A DNA stretch of 64,000 bases, from contig JAGDYV010000021.1 of the NCBI GenBank assembly GCA_049116495.1, positions 1-64,000 of the forward strand. The letters are read 5' to 3'. Shown piece after piece: positions 17,228 to 25,513 of the stretch (the first letter of the stretch is position 1; every line of letters starts with the position of its first letter). The translations under genes and the position numbers were made by a program. A model generated the notes under the pieces. It was not told where the DNA came from. It ran no database searches and saw only the letters and a program-made list of their open reading frames with translations. This DNA comes from CAJQQK01 sp049116495 (lineage in GTDB: Bacteria; Pseudomonadota; Alphaproteobacteria; Rhizobiales; Hyphomicrobiaceae).

Positions 17228-18136
17228 CTAAGTTGCGTGGCGTACTGAAATTTTCGTCCGGAGCGTGTGACACTCGCCTGGTTCCAGCCGAACCGGGTCA
17301 GGCCCCACGTTGCCTGTTTCAATGCAGACCATGCCACGATAGGCATCCGGTGCTCCCATGTCATCCAGTCGGGCTGATTTCTCAATCCATGGATTCCAGA
17401 CGATGACACTCGTTGCACCTGCGTGCTCAATTGTGATCACCCGCTTCAGGACGGGGTCTCGCAGCTCTATCGGACCCTGTGGCAAACGGTAAATACGATC
17501 GGTTTCGCTCGAAATTGAGATCGGTGCACCCGTCGCTGGTTCTTCACAATCGGTTAGTTTGTCAATAAAACCACAATCCTCCAGGCCGTGAATGGAGATC
17601 GCTTCAATATCACCGACAGTGAGGTAGGTGTGCAATGCTTGGCTGAACTCGATCGGGCAAAGGTCGATGTTCATATTATTGAATTCAATGGTGAGCGCCT
17701 CGTCGACCTTGTAATTGATATTTGGCCTCGAAGCGTGGGGCCAATACGTCGTATTCGGATCCCAAATCGGCAATGCCAGTTGATTGAGATATGAATCCGC
17801 TTCATCGACACCATCGTATGGCCAGTTGGTGGTCCTGGCGAAACCATGCGACGGCCAATCGTCGTGCGTTTGATGCTCGCCGAACCATGGCCAGCATACC
17901 GGAATACCACCTCGGACGGGTGTTCTTCGATCGAATACCGCCGCTTGCGAGAGCCACAACACGGGATGGTGGCCGGCAGGTTGCCACTTGAGCATCTGCC
18001 CGCCGAACAGACTGATTGAGCCTCGATGCCCGTCGCGCTCAATAGCAATGATCGGCCCGGATAGCTCGTCACCGGTAAGTTGCATGCCGGGACCGAGCAA
18101 ATTCCGGATGTTTTCGAGCTGTTGCAGAAGCACCAT
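17228..18136 (-). CDS. D-hexose-6-phosphate mutarotase / aldose-1-epimerase-like (YeaD type)
   Basis: The 302-residue protein has the galactose mutarotase-like fold of YeaD. Hallmarks are VRGGIPVCWPWFGEH (residue about 75) and WPSHGFAR, whose histidine belongs to the sugar site, then the late VIVWNPWIEKSARLDDMG and VCIETGNV. It interconverts anomers of phosphorylated hexoses. It begins three bases after the E1 beta stop, so it is read from the same messenger, an odd partner for a 2-oxoacid dehydrogenase. The function assignment rests on the motifs; sugar specificity is open. Confidence 0.87.
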   Translation of the reverse strand: MVLLQQLENIRNLLGPGMQLTGDELSGPIIAIERDGHRGSISLFGGQMLKWQPAGHHPVLWLSQAAVFDRRTPVRGGIPVCWPWFGEHQTHDDWPSHGFARTTNWPYDGVDEADSYLNQLALPIWDPNTTYWPHASRPNINYKVDEALTIEFNNMNIDLCPIEFSQALHTYLTVGDIEAISIHGLEDCGFIDKLTDCEEPATGAPISISSETDRIYRLPQGPIELRDPVLKRVITIEHAGATSVIVWNPWIEKSARLDDMGAPDAYRGMVCIETGNVGPDPVRLEPGECHTLRTKISVRHAT

Positions 18137-18139
18137 CGC

Positions 18140-19111
18140 CTACACCATTGCAGCTTTGGCAGCTGCGACAATCTTCTCAGATGTCACACGGATCTCATTC
18201 TCCAGGGGGGGTGAAAATGGCACCGGAATACGCGGCGCACCTATTCGCTTCGCTGCTTTGATGTTCTGCGGTCCCAATCGATCCACCACTGTCGCCACGA
18301 CCTCACCACCAAACCCGCCAACTTCAACAGCTTCGTGTGCTACGAGCAGACGGCCGGTTTTCCTGACGGACGCCATCACGGCGTCGACATCCCATGGCCA
18401 GATCGTGCGCAGATCAAGCACATCGGCCTTGATACCGTCAGCAGCCAGCATATCCATTGCCTCGGCCACCTTAGGTGTGAGCGCACTCCATGTCACAATC
18501 GTCAGATCATCGCCCTGTCGCATGACCCGCGCCTTGCCAAATGGAATAGGCTCAATCACATCCGCGACCTCGCCCTCCACAGCCCAAAGATCCTTGGCAT
18601 CAAAGAACAGCACTGGATCATCCGAGCGGATGGCGGTCACCAGCAATCCTGCTTCATCTTCCGCCGTTGACGGCGCCGCGATTGTGACGCCCGGTAGATG
18701 GGCGAACCAAGCCTCCAGCATTTGGCTGTGCTGCGCGGCCGAATTGCGCCACATGCCGTGCGGCATGCGCACAACGACAGCCGGCGTCGCCTGACCGCCG
18801 AACATGTAGCGCACTTTGGCGATCTGATTGACCAACTCATCCATGGCGCACATCACAAAATCGAAGATGCGCATTTCGATAATCGGTCGGGTACCAACAA
18901 GTGCAGCACCCAACCCGGCGCCCATAATGGTCGACTCCGAAATTGGCGTCGACACGATACGCTCCGGGCCAAATTCGTCGAGAAAGCCGCGATACTGTCC
19001 CCACAAACCGCCGCGTGCGACATCCTCGCCGAGCACCCAGATGCGCGCATCCGCACGCATTTCCTGCTGCACCGCAAGACGGCCAGCTTCGTTCAGCGTT
19101 ACCCGCGCCAT
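18140..19111 (-). CDS. 2-oxoacid dehydrogenase (acetoin/pyruvate type) E1 beta subunit
   Basis: The 323-residue protein is the E1 beta chain. ILGEDV-type residues (VLGEDVARGG), STPISESTIMGAGLGAAL, VVRMPHGMWRNSAAQHSQMLEAWFAHLPGVTIAAPSTAEDE and FGGEVVATVVDRLG are all present. It forms the alpha2-beta2 ThDP enzyme with the upstream gene, with which it overlaps by 13 bases, and has AGGAG before its ATG. E2 (acyltransferase) and E3 are absent nearby, so either they lie elsewhere or the E1 acts alone. Pyruvate, acetoin or a branched-chain oxoacid could be the substrate. GMWRNSAAQHSQ resembles acetoin-type enzymes (GG-x-x-AAQHSQ) with a changed first half. Confidence 0.88.
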   Translation of the reverse strand: MARVTLNEAGRLAVQQEMRADARIWVLGEDVARGGLWGQYRGFLDEFGPERIVSTPISESTIMGAGLGAALVGTRPIIEMRIFDFVMCAMDELVNQIAKVRYMFGGQATPAVVVRMPHGMWRNSAAQHSQMLEAWFAHLPGVTIAAPSTAEDEAGLLVTAIRSDDPVLFFDAKDLWAVEGEVADVIEPIPFGKARVMRQGDDLTIVTWSALTPKVAEAMDMLAADGIKADVLDLRTIWPWDVDAVMASVRKTGRLLVAHEAVEVGGFGGEVVATVVDRLGPQNIKAAKRIGAPRIPVPFSPPLENEIRVTSEKIVAAAKAAMV

Positions 19112-20109
19112 TGTACGGCTCCTGTATCCTGGACATCAGCATAGGCCACCGCTCCAGCCGGCCATGCCGCTTCATTGGCCGCCGCGCGCGACGCCTGCAT
19201 TTCCGTCTCAGCTTCGGTGATCATGGCAGCACAGCTTGCGTCGTCCACTCCGGCTTCTACGAGCGCCGCCCGTAAGCGCGCGATCGGACAGCGCGCCTTG
19301 CCGGCCTCGACCTCGGCTGGATCACGCCATGCTGCCGGATCAGTGGACGTATGCCCGGTCCAACGAAATGTCTTCGCATGCAAAAGGTGAGGTCCGTTTC
19401 CGTCGCGAATTCCGGCAACGATGGTGCCGACCGCGGCATCAACTGCTGCAACATCATTGCCGTCGACAGCGGTCGCCGGCACGCCGAGTGACTCCGCCCG
19501 CGCCGCAGCCCCGGGACCGGCCGTTACGCTCGCGGTTGCCGTAAAAGCTGCCACTTCATTGTCTTCGCAAACAAACATGACCGGCAGTTTGTAAAGCGCC
19601 GCCCAATTCAACCCCTCCAGGAAAGGACCGCGGTTCATCGCGCCATCACCAAACATGCACACCGCGATCGCGTCGGACCCAAGCATCTTTAGGCCTTGCG
19701 CGGCACCAACTGCGATCGGAATTCCGCCGCCAACAACACCGTTTGCCCCGAGCATGCCGACAGAAAAGTCGGCGATATGCATCGAGCCCCCTTTACCTTT
19801 GCAATATCCCGTTTCGCGCCCGAAGAGCTCACCAAACATCACGTCCGGCTTGGCGCCTTTCGCCAACGCATGGCCATGCCCACGATGATTCGACGTCAGC
19901 CGGTCATCTTCACGAAGGTTGATACAGATCCCTGCTGCAACGCCCTCCTGCCCGATAGAAACGTGCAGCGGTCCCGGCATATCACCGGCCTTATGCGCCT
20001 CCATGGCCGTTTCCTCGAACGCCCGAATGCGCACCATCGTGCGGAATAACTCCGTCAGTCGTGCTGTATTGTGACCAGCGCCGCCCGGCCCAGTAGTTTG
20101 TGTCGCCAT
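19099..20109 (-). CDS. 2-oxoacid dehydrogenase (acetoin/pyruvate type) E1 alpha subunit
   Basis: The 336-residue E1 alpha chain binds ThDP through MFGDGAMNRGPFLEGLNWAALYKLPVMFVCEDN (GDG...N motif). The N-terminal part contains MVRIRAFEETAMEAHKAGDMPGPLHVSIGQEGVAAG and the substrate-side GHGHALAKGA. It decarboxylates a 2-oxo acid and passes the acyl unit to a lipoyl E2. The start at 20109 has GAGGAATT upstream; an ATG at 20142 is possible. It heads the leftward operon toward the mutarotase and PhyH genes and is divergent from the unknown gene at 20231. Confidence 0.88.
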   Translation of the reverse strand: MATQTTGPGGAGHNTARLTELFRTMVRIRAFEETAMEAHKAGDMPGPLHVSIGQEGVAAGICINLREDDRLTSNHRGHGHALAKGAKPDVMFGELFGRETGYCKGKGGSMHIADFSVGMLGANGVVGGGIPIAVGAAQGLKMLGSDAIAVCMFGDGAMNRGPFLEGLNWAALYKLPVMFVCEDNEVAAFTATASVTAGPGAAARAESLGVPATAVDGNDVAAVDAAVGTIVAGIRDGNGPHLLHAKTFRWTGHTSTDPAAWRDPAEVEAGKARCPIARLRAALVEAGVDDASCAAMITEAETEMQASRAAANEAAWPAGAVAYADVQDTGAVQWRG

Positions 20110-20230
20110 GCTTGATAATTCCTCACGCGGGCCCGCCCGCATTTGCAGCTACTTGCGCAGCATCCGTGAGGCAGTCCATAAAATCAAGCTGACGAACTGA
20201 TCCGGATCGAGTTGTAACCAGGAACAGACG

Positions 20231-21064
20231 ATGCTTAACGAATATGTCGTGCTTGATAGCGTCACCCATTTGACCGATGCACATCGTGGGCTGGCATCCT
20301 ATTGCGCATCGCACGGCGGCCAATATGCCGGATACTATGCTGCCAAATCCGGTACTGGTGGCATCATCCTGAACGATGCTGGTATTGGACGCGAACAAGC
20401 CGGCATTGCCGGCATCCATCTCCTAGCTGAACTCGGCGTTCCAGCCGCCACCGTGTCACATCGCAGCTGCCGCATTGGCGATGGTGCGGATGGCGTAGCC
20501 CGGGGCATTGTATCGATGGTTAACGCCGCCGCGCGACAACTGGATCTGCGCGAAGGTATGGCTTGCGAGGACGCCCTCAACAAATTGCGCCATGCCGATC
20601 TCAAACCATCGCCCAAGCCGGCACCGCAAGCAGAAGCCCGGTTCGATGACGAAGCCGCCGGCCGCGACGGTGTGCGGGTGATAATCACGGATTCAAATTC
20701 GCTCGTCGAGCCCAGTGACGCCGGGCACATTTTCGTTTCTGCATCGCATGGTGGTGTACTTGGCGGACGCCCGGAAACTGCCGTCAAATTCCCCGTGTTT
20801 GCCGGAGTCTACAGTGATGCCGATCGCGGTGCTGATGATGCAGGCCTCTCGAGGTTGCCCGCACTGAACGATCGTGGCATTGCAGGCGCCTGTGTCTCGG
20901 CGTTCTCGTCCCGTATCGGTGACGGCCGCTCTGTTTACGCCGATGGCTACATCAGCGCCGTCAACGACACCGCAATCCGTTATGGTGGCGCCATCGGCCA
21001 GAGCTGCCGCGATTTCGTGGCTTTAATGGTCGACGCACGTATAAATCAATTGAAGAGGACTTGA
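20231..21064 (+). CDS. Uncharacterised protein with two related domains, partner of a ThDP enzyme
   Basis: I do not recognise a named family for this 277-residue protein. It is visibly an internal duplication. Residues about 25-110 contain ASHGGQYAGYYA, ILNDAGIGREQAGIAGIHLL, GVPAATVSHRSCRIGDGADG and IVSMVN. Residues about 170-260 repeat the order as ASHGGVLGG, DDAGLSRLPAL, GIAGACVSAFSSRIGDGRSV and YISAVN. The joining segment is proline/alanine-rich. The doubled SHGG, R-I-G-D-G and D-A-G motifs suggest a pseudo-symmetric binding site. It has no signal peptide or membrane helix. It starts after AGGAAC and ends seven bases before the ThDP enzyme, so the two work together by inference. Confidence 0.7.
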   Translation: MLNEYVVLDSVTHLTDAHRGLASYCASHGGQYAGYYAAKSGTGGIILNDAGIGREQAGIAGIHLLAELGVPAATVSHRSCRIGDGADGVARGIVSMVNAAARQLDLREGMACEDALNKLRHADLKPSPKPAPQAEARFDDEAAGRDGVRVIITDSNSLVEPSDAGHIFVSASHGGVLGGRPETAVKFPVFAGVYSDADRGADDAGLSRLPALNDRGIAGACVSAFSSRIGDGRSVYADGYISAVNDTAIRYGGAIGQSCRDFVALMVDARINQLKRT

Positions 21065-21070
21065 GTAGAC

Positions 21071-22819
21071 ATGACCGAGGCGACATCGAACGTAAAGCGG
21101 CCCATGTCCGGCGGGAAGGCACTCGCCGAAATGCTCAAGTTGCACGAGGTTGGCCCGATGTTCGGCATGGGCGGGTTTCAACTGCTGCCTTTCTATGAGG
21201 CCTGCCGCGCACTCAAGCTCAAGCACTATCTCATCAACGATGAACGCTCAGGTGCGTTCGCCTCGGATGCCTATGCCAAGGCCACTAATCGTCCCGGCGT
21301 CTGTGATGCAACGCTCGGGCCGGGTGCAACGAACCTCGTTACCGGCATCGTCGAAAGTCTGAACGCCGGCATGCCGATGGTGCTAATCGTTGGCGATGCC
21401 AATCGCGAGCACGCCTGGAAGAATATGACGCAGGAAACCCGGCAGCTTGAAGTGCTGCGCCCAATCGTCAAGGAAGTCATTCGCGTCGAAGTCATCCATC
21501 GCATCCCCGAACACGTGCGGCGCGCATTTGCCGTGGCAACCAGCGGCCGACCAGGCCCTGTAATCATCGATGTCCCCGAAGACATCGCGCACGGGGAGTT
21601 TGACTTCGATGCGAGTGATTTCTGGGTCGATCCTGGCACGTTGAAAGCTCAGGCCCGGCGTATGCAGCCCGACCCTGCCGACCTGGAGCGTGCCGTCGCC
21701 ATGTTGGCCAAGGCACAACGTCCCGTCATCATGGCAGGCGGCGGCATTCATATCTCCGAAGCCTACGATGCTTTGCTGGAATTGGCAGAATCCCAGGGCA
21801 TTCCGGTTGCACACACCATGTCCGGTAAAGGCGCCATCGCGTGTACCCATCAACTGTCCGCCGGACTTTTCGGCCGCTACGACCGGATTGCCAATGACTT
21901 CATCGCTCAGTCCGACTGCCTTCTCGTGGTCGGCTGCAAGCTCGGCGAGATCGCAACCAAACGCTTCTCATTGATTCCACCAGGCAAGCCACTCATTCAC
22001 GTCGAGATCGATCCGACCGAGATAGGTCGCACGACGCGAACCGATGTTGGTCTTGTTGGAGACGCCAGTCTTACATTGTCCGCACTCAGCCAAATGTTGA
22101 ACGACAATGGCGCACGCGCCAAAGCACGAACAGACTATCTCGCTGAAGTTCCCAAACGCATGGCTGAATGGATGGCCGGTGCAGCTGACCGAATGGAAAG
22201 CACCGAAACTCCGATCAACGTCGGTCGCTTGATGGGAGAACTCAACAAAATCATGCCCGACGATGCCGTACTTGTCGCCGACGGCGGCTTCGCGGCGCAC
22301 TGGGGCGGATTGATGTTCGACACGAAAAAGGCCGGTCGCCACTTCATGCCGGATCGCGGTTTTGCCTCCATCGGCTATGGCGTTCCCGGTGGTATCGGCG
22401 CGCAAATTGGCGTCGGCCCCGGGCGCAAGGTCGTCAGCCTGACCGGTGACGGCGGCTTCAACATGAGCATGGGCGACTTGGAAACCGCCCGCCGTGTCGG
22501 CGCGAATTTCACGACAATCGTTTTTAACAATGCTGCGTCCGGCTACGTCAAGGCGCTACAGCATGCCGTCTTCGGTGAGGGAAATTACCAGTCTTCAGAT
22601 CTGATCGAAATGGATTATTCGCAGATCGCGAAAGGGTTTGGTTGCCACGGTATCCGCGTCACGGATCCTGAAAAATTGAATGGCGCGCTGGCCGAGGCCC
22701 TTGAGAATACTGATTCGCCAAGCGTTCTCGATGTCGTCGTCACCCGCGATCCAGCCAAGATGCTGCCGGCCGCCGACAATCGAACCCTGAAAGTCGAAAA
22801 GGGCGATCGGCCGGTTTGA
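21071..22819 (+). CDS. Thiamine-diphosphate-binding enzyme, acetolactate synthase large-subunit-like
   Basis: This 582-residue protein has the three ThDP domains. The catalytic glutamate lies in LINDERSGAFASDAYAKATN and the N-domain loop in CDATLGPGATNLVTGI. A central domain includes VIMAGGGIHISEAYDALLELAESQGIPVAHTMSGKGAI, and the C-terminal cofactor motif is SLTGDGGFNMSMGDLETARRVGANFTTIVFNN. It carboligates or decarboxylates 2-oxo acids. The C-terminus extends beyond the core (DPAKMLPAADNRTLKVEKGDRPV). It is not ilvB of the amino-acid pathway, since no regulatory subunit adjoins; instead the uncharacterised duplicated protein lies directly upstream. The substrate is unknown. Confidence 0.85.
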   Translation: MTEATSNVKRPMSGGKALAEMLKLHEVGPMFGMGGFQLLPFYEACRALKLKHYLINDERSGAFASDAYAKATNRPGVCDATLGPGATNLVTGIVESLNAGMPMVLIVGDANREHAWKNMTQETRQLEVLRPIVKEVIRVEVIHRIPEHVRRAFAVATSGRPGPVIIDVPEDIAHGEFDFDASDFWVDPGTLKAQARRMQPDPADLERAVAMLAKAQRPVIMAGGGIHISEAYDALLELAESQGIPVAHTMSGKGAIACTHQLSAGLFGRYDRIANDFIAQSDCLLVVGCKLGEIATKRFSLIPPGKPLIHVEIDPTEIGRTTRTDVGLVGDASLTLSALSQMLNDNGARAKARTDYLAEVPKRMAEWMAGAADRMESTETPINVGRLMGELNKIMPDDAVLVADGGFAAHWGGLMFDTKKAGRHFMPDRGFASIGYGVPGGIGAQIGVGPGRKVVSLTGDGGFNMSMGDLETARRVGANFTTIVFNNAASGYVKALQHAVFGEGNYQSSDLIEMDYSQIAKGFGCHGIRVTDPEKLNGALAEALENTDSPSVLDVVVTRDPAKMLPAADNRTLKVEKGDRPV

Positions 22820-22839
22820 TCAGCGGTCGCTTCTGCTTG

Positions 22840-23159
22840 CGGTCGTCATAAGGAATCCTGAACGGTATGATCTGTGGCATATTGGAGGTCTGCAACCGTG
22901 CTGCCTCCATGCGATCGGACGGATTGAGCGTCCATTCGAGTCCGTTTAAATTGGCGGCTATGTAGCCCTTTAGGATTTCCCCGTGGAACGCCACCCAAGC
23001 CTGGCTCGCAGCGAAGCACCCTCCTTGGTCATGCGGACGAGTTCGGCGTATGGCTCATATTGGCGCAACGCCGTACCCCGCGAAGAAGCCGTACTCAAGC
23101 GCCGCACATATCGGCGAGTTGGGTGCACCTGAAAAAGTAATCAGATCAATCGGTGTCAT
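22840..23159 (-). pseudogene. Remnant of a solute-binding protein gene (NMT1/ABC type)
   Basis: An ATG overlapping the stop of the CoxL gene (ATGA) opens MTPIDLITFSGAPNSPICAA, then LEYGFFAGYGVAPI, the usual beginning of NMT1-like solute-binding proteins, and stops at a TGA after about 34 residues. In another frame, 22,850-23,020 reads AASQAWVAFHGEILKGYIAA, then NLNGLEWTLNPSDRMEAARL, which looks like the C-terminal part of the same family (a helix with WLYDPANREEA-like spacing). The middle of the protein, roughly 200 residues, is missing and the frames do not join. I infer an internal deletion plus a frameshift. The family call rests on pattern only. Confidence 0.5.
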
Positions 23160-25513
23160 GGCATTGCCTTCGTAGATTGAATGGCCTGCCAGATGCGATG
23201 CGAATTGACCGGCATTTCAATGTCTGTGACACCGTACGGCTCGAGCGCATCAAGCACGGCGTTCACAACTGCCGCCAGCGCCGGTGTCGTACCACCTTCT
23301 CCACCGGCCTTGATACCAAGTGGGTTGGTTGGCGACAGTACTTCGACAATTTCGGCGGTGAAATTTGGCAGATCGTCGGCACGCGGCATGGCGTAGTCCA
23401 TGAACGAACCGGTCAACGGCTGACCGGAGACAGGATCACAGTAGCTGAGTTCGAGCATCGCCTGGCCGACACCTTGGGCGATACCGCCGTGTGTTTGGCC
23501 ATGCACGATCATCGGATTGATGCATCGCCCCACATCATCAATCGCAACGTAACGCGTGAGCATCGGCGAACCGGTTTGCGGATCAATCTCAATCTCACAG
23601 CAAGCACAGCCATTTGGGAATACGGGGTCGTGCATTTCGTTGTCAGCGATCGACGTCAAGCCATCGGCCAATGCATCTGGCAGCTGAAGGGTGTCTAAAG
23701 CGCGGGCCAGCTCGAACCAGTCAAGCGCATGATTGGTCCCTTGTTGTACGAATCGACCATCTTCGAACGCCACCTGCAGCGCATCACAGCCAAATACCAA
23801 AGCTGCAATCGCGCATCCCCGTGAGATCAGCACCCTCGATGCGATCGTCATAACGGTTGCCGCATGCCGCATCGAACGACCTGAGTGCGAACCTCCCCCA
23901 ACCTTTACGATGTCGGTGTCGCTATACGTAATCGCGACGATGTCCGGCGAAACGCACAACAGATCTGCCATGACCTGTGCAAAGCTTGTTTCATGTCCCT
24001 GACCACTCGGCTGTGTGCCAATCACAACATCAATTCGCCCATCCAGTTGCACCCGCACCTCAGCACGTTCCTTTGGGGCACCAATCGATGACTCGACATA
24101 ATGCGCAAGTCCACGACCCAGCCATCGGCCGCGCTGTTTGGCGAGGCGGCGGCGCTCAGTAAATCCATTCCAATCCGCTAGCCGCATCGCCAGATCAAGG
24201 TTGGATTCATAGGTTCCGCTGTCGTAGGTCATTCCCACGGCGTTGGTGTAGGGCATCTGTTCCGGCCTGATGAGATTGCGTCGCCGAAGCTCAATCGCAT
24301 CAAGCCCTAGTTCGCGCGCAGCCTTCTCGACGAGCCGTTCGATGGCATAAGTCACCTCAGGTCGCCCCGAACTGCGGTAAGCTTGGGTTGGTACCGTGTT
24401 GGTAAATACTGAACGCGAACGCAGGCTTGCGACAGGAATGTCGTAACTACCCGTGATGAGGCCAGAGCCCTTTCCAAGCGGCGATAGAGATACGCAACGC
24501 GCGCCGGCATTCGAGATATTATCAGCCCGCAATGCAAGGAAGTCACCGCCTGCGCTCAATGCCAATTCAACCGTGGTGAGCAGGTCTCTTCCTTGATAGT
24601 CGCTCAGAAATGACTCCGATCGCGTCGCAGTATATTTGACCGGCCGACCCAATTTTTCCGCAGCCCACAACACGAGCCCGAATTCGACGTAGACACGATT
24701 CCGTGTTCCGAAATTTCCGCCGACATCATAGGACAGCACTCTGAGGCGATCAGCATCAATGCCAAGCGCAAGGGCCAACTCGGCTTTCTGCTTCACCGCA
24801 CCACCACTGCCGGCATAGAGCGTGTAGCGGCCACTTTCTGGATCGTAGTCAGCAAGCGCCGTCCGGGGCTCCATCGGAACGCCCGTGACGCGGTCGATAT
24901 GAAATCGCGCGCTGACAACATGATCTGCAGTGGCAAATGCTCTTTCCGTTGCCACCGGATCTCCAAATCGCGTATCGACCAGGGTGTTGTCAGGCACCTC
25001 ATCCCAGACAGTCACCGCCCCACTTTCCATAGCCTGGTCCACAGTCAGGACGAAGGGCAGTTCCTCGTAATCAACTTCAACGCGTTCAGCAGCATCAAGC
25101 GCAGCCGTTCTGGTTTCCGCGACGACCATGGCTACGGCCTCGCCAACGTGGCGCACCTTGTCAGCAGGCAACAGCATATGCGGTCCGATGAAAACGTTCC
25201 CCCCACCAGGTCCGCTCAGCTTAAGATCGAATTTCGTCTTTGGCAGCGGATAGTGCGGAATCGGCCCCAACCCATCGGCTAGGCAATCAGCGCCAGTAAA
25301 TACGCCAAGAACCCCTGGCATCGCGGCGGCTTCGACTGTTTGGCAGGCCGCAATACGTGCATGCGCGTACGGCGCACGGACAATTGCCGCATAGGCTTGG
25401 CCATCGAGGTGAAAATCATCCGTGAACCGGCCTGCACCGGTGACTAAGCGATCATCCTCCTTTCTCCGGAGAGGTTGGCCGACCGCACGAAACTGTTGAT
25501 CAGCTTCAGGCAT
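23156..25513 (-). CDS. Xanthine dehydrogenase/CoxL family molybdopterin-binding subunit
   Basis: The 785-residue protein is the large, molybdenum-cofactor subunit of a molybdenum hydroxylase. It starts QFRAVGQPLRRKEDDRLVTGAGRFTDD with YAAIVRAPYAHARI, the usual aldehyde-oxidase N-terminal domain, then VPMEPRTALADYDP, LSYDVGGNFGTRN and PTQAYRSSGRPEVTYAIERLVE, and near the end MVHGQTHGGIAQGVGQAM and GIKAGGEGGTTPALAAVVNAV with the catalytic Glu (GEGG). The active-site loop is AYRSSGRPE rather than AYRCSFR, so it is not a form I CO dehydrogenase. The FAD (CoxM) and [2Fe-2S] (CoxS) subunits are not adjacent. It overlaps the upstream Gfo gene by one base and the downstream remnant by four. Confidence 0.9.
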   Translation of the reverse strand: MPEADQQFRAVGQPLRRKEDDRLVTGAGRFTDDFHLDGQAYAAIVRAPYAHARIAACQTVEAAAMPGVLGVFTGADCLADGLGPIPHYPLPKTKFDLKLSGPGGGNVFIGPHMLLPADKVRHVGEAVAMVVAETRTAALDAAERVEVDYEELPFVLTVDQAMESGAVTVWDEVPDNTLVDTRFGDPVATERAFATADHVVSARFHIDRVTGVPMEPRTALADYDPESGRYTLYAGSGGAVKQKAELALALGIDADRLRVLSYDVGGNFGTRNRVYVEFGLVLWAAEKLGRPVKYTATRSESFLSDYQGRDLLTTVELALSAGGDFLALRADNISNAGARCVSLSPLGKGSGLITGSYDIPVASLRSRSVFTNTVPTQAYRSSGRPEVTYAIERLVEKAARELGLDAIELRRRNLIRPEQMPYTNAVGMTYDSGTYESNLDLAMRLADWNGFTERRRLAKQRGRWLGRGLAHYVESSIGAPKERAEVRVQLDGRIDVVIGTQPSGQGHETSFAQVMADLLCVSPDIVAITYSDTDIVKVGGGSHSGRSMRHAATVMTIASRVLISRGCAIAALVFGCDALQVAFEDGRFVQQGTNHALDWFELARALDTLQLPDALADGLTSIADNEMHDPVFPNGCACCEIEIDPQTGSPMLTRYVAIDDVGRCINPMIVHGQTHGGIAQGVGQAMLELSYCDPVSGQPLTGSFMDYAMPRADDLPNFTAEIVEVLSPTNPLGIKAGGEGGTTPALAAVVNAVLDALEPYGVTDIEMPVNSHRIWQAIQSTKAMP

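Noticed and set aside
21071..22819. ilvB of branched-chain amino acid synthesis
   Set aside because: No ilvN follows, the neighbour is an unknown protein, and a second similar enzyme lies at 7475; a general ThDP enzyme is the safer call.
23156..25513. Form I CO dehydrogenase large subunit
   Set aside because: The active-site loop reads AYRSSGRPE instead of the form I AYRCSFR, and no CoxM or CoxS gene lies nearby.
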